Below, piece after piece: positions 6,057-6,973 of a stretch of DNA of 6,973 bases (positions within the stretch are counted from its first letter, which is position 1; every line of letters begins with the position of its first letter). Location of the stretch: NCBI GenBank assembly GCA_021808205.1, contig JAKBCD010000091.1, positions 1 to 6,973 of the forward strand, read 5' to 3'. The DNA comes from Pseudomonadota bacterium. Lineage in GTDB: Bacteria > Pseudomonadota > Alphaproteobacteria > Acetobacterales > Acetobacteraceae. The translations under genes were made by a program, and so were the position numbers. Under the pieces are notes generated by a model, which was not told the DNA's origin, ran no database searches, and saw nothing but the letters and a program-made list of their open reading frames with translations.

Positions 6057-6973
6057 ATGAAAAAACCCTGACTCCTGGCGGGCGTTGCTGTGCTTGCTGC
6101 GCTCGCCGCTCCGGCGGCAAAGGCAGGAAACCTTTATGTGTTTGGCGACAGCCTTTCGGATGACGGCAATCTTTACAAGCTTACCGGCCAGCCCCCGGCC
6201 CCTTATTACCAGGGGCGGTTTTCCAACGGGCCGGTCTGGGTGGAGTATCTGCCTGGGCTCACCGGGCTGAATTCTTCCCCGGCCAATAATTTCGCCTATG
6301 GCGGCGCCTTCACCGGACCACTGACCATCGGCACAACCAATGCCGGCACCAATCTGGGGAACGCCTCCCTGCCTGGGATCACCACCGAGATCGCCGCATT
6401 CCAGGCGGCGGGGGGCCGTTTCGGGGCCAATGATGTCGTCACGCTATGGGGTGGTGCCAATAACTACTTCGCCTACGCGGCGGCGGTGCAGGCCAACCCG
6501 GCGGCAGCCACCGCTCTGATAACGCAAGGTGTAACCACCACCATCAGCCAGCTTGCCGCGGACACCACCGCGCTGATCAATCTGGGGGCGCGTACGTTGA
6601 TCGTCCCCAACCTGCCCGATCTGGGGCTGACCCCAAATTTCAACACCAGCACGCAAGGTGTGGCGCTGGGGGATGCGTTCTCGCAGGCGCATGATGCGGC
6701 GCTGCCGGCCGAAATACAGATGCTGCACGCGGGCACCGGGGCCAATATCATCGTGCTGAACACTGAGTCCCTGCTGAACAATGTGGTGGCCAACCCATCG
6801 CTGTATGGCTTCACCAATGTTACCAATGCCTGCCTTTATACAGTGAGCTGCGTGACCGGCTCCACCGCCACCCAGAACAGCTATCTGTTCTGGGACAGCG
6901 TGCACCCCACCACCCACGCGCAGGATATCATCGCCGAATACGCCGCCGCCTCGCTGCACGGATTCGAGAGCCT
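6057..6973 (+). CDS. Secreted SGNH/GDSL hydrolase, in-frame stop at codon 5, 3' end outside window
   Basis: A GDSL-family esterase/lipase that would act after Sec export. From ATG 6057, with GGGAG eight bases upstream, the frame reads MKKP, then TGA (6069-6071), then LLAGVAVLAALAAPAAKA, a perfect signal-peptide core with an AKA cleavage site near residue 23. The frame then stays open to the window edge (about 305 codons). The catalytic blocks are all present: block I GDSLSDDGN with nucleophile S32, a block II Gly in FAYGGAF, block III GGANN (G133, N135; the usual GAND has Asn here instead of Asp), and block V DSVH with D280 and H283. Two cysteines in NACLYTVSC could pair in the periplasm. As written, the ribosome would stop after four residues. 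Restart at GTG 6090 would give a signal peptide without its basic end and without an RBS. So it is a recent pseudogene, a sequencing error, or poorly expressed. More may follow the hydrolase domain, such as an autotransporter barrel. Substrate unknown. Confidence 0.82.
6069..6071 (+). other. In-frame TGA nonsense codon in the GDSL signal peptide
   Basis: The fifth codon after the RBS-supported ATG is TGA. The reading frame on both sides of it joins into a normal signal peptide. A single C-to-T change from CGA (Arg) would explain it, giving MKKPRLLAG. Another route is one A lost from the A run and one A gained after CCCTG, since MKKTLLLAG differs from the present bases by exactly that pair; this needs two events and is less likely. 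Confidence 0.8.

Noticed and set aside
6069..6071. TGA as selenocysteine
   Set aside because: It would sit in a cleaved signal peptide where selenocysteine has no use, and I see no SECIS-like hairpin directly after it.
6060..6072. Programmed slippage on the A6 run to bypass the TGA
   Set aside because: A one-base slip leads into the frame that ends near 6270, not the GDSL frame; only a net-zero change restores the protein.
6444..6959. Minus-strand 171-aa Gly/Arg/His-rich open frame opposite the GDSL gene
   Set aside because: The opposite strand encodes the SGNH blocks III and V in frame; the antisense product has no recognisable family.

Overview
The window is GC-rich chromosomal DNA with strong G/C preference at third codon positions. 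It looks like an alphaproteobacterium: the rnd/aspS divergent pair is a common arrangement in that class, and AspRS carries the residues of the non-discriminating (Asp/Asn) form usual there. An acetic-acid-bacterium-like (Rhodospirillales/Acetobacteraceae) origin is my guess from protein style and was not tested. The content is mostly core metabolism and translation, with no mobile element, CRISPR array, tRNA or rRNA that I can see.

Layout. (1) At 3-1295 (+) is lysA, diaminopimelate decarboxylase; its reading frame is still open at the left edge, so its true start probably lies outside. (2) A small gene at 1229-1429 (-) has an excellent ribosome-binding site and overlaps the lysA 3' end tail to tail. 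(3) A short divergent control region (1430-1526) separates it from a GcvA-like LysR-family regulator (1527-2411, +) and contains a T-N11-A dyad next to the regulator's start codon. (4) A GNAT acetyltransferase (2408-2863, -) meets the regulator tail to tail with overlapping stop codons. It is joined by a GTGA start/stop overlap to rnd (RNase D, 2860-4023, -). (5) After a 61-bp divergent spacer comes aspS (4085-5881, +), closed by a textbook intrinsic terminator. (6) From 6057 to the right edge lies a secreted SGNH/GDSL hydrolase reading frame. Its signal peptide is interrupted by an in-frame TGA at codon 5, while the rest of the frame stays open with all catalytic blocks present.

How they work together. 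rnd and the GNAT gene form one transcription unit (RNA 3'-end trimming plus an acetyltransferase of unknown substrate), fired divergently from aspS. The AspRS is predicted to charge both tRNA-Asp and tRNA-Asn, so the genome should encode the GatCAB amidotransferase. lysA makes lysine for protein synthesis and is not obviously co-transcribed with anything visible. The LysR regulator may control itself and the small divergent gene.

I did not find a clearly new multi-gene system. The best leads are the nonsense codon in the GDSL signal peptide, the small divergent gene with its dyad-containing control region, and a possible leaderless aspS transcript.
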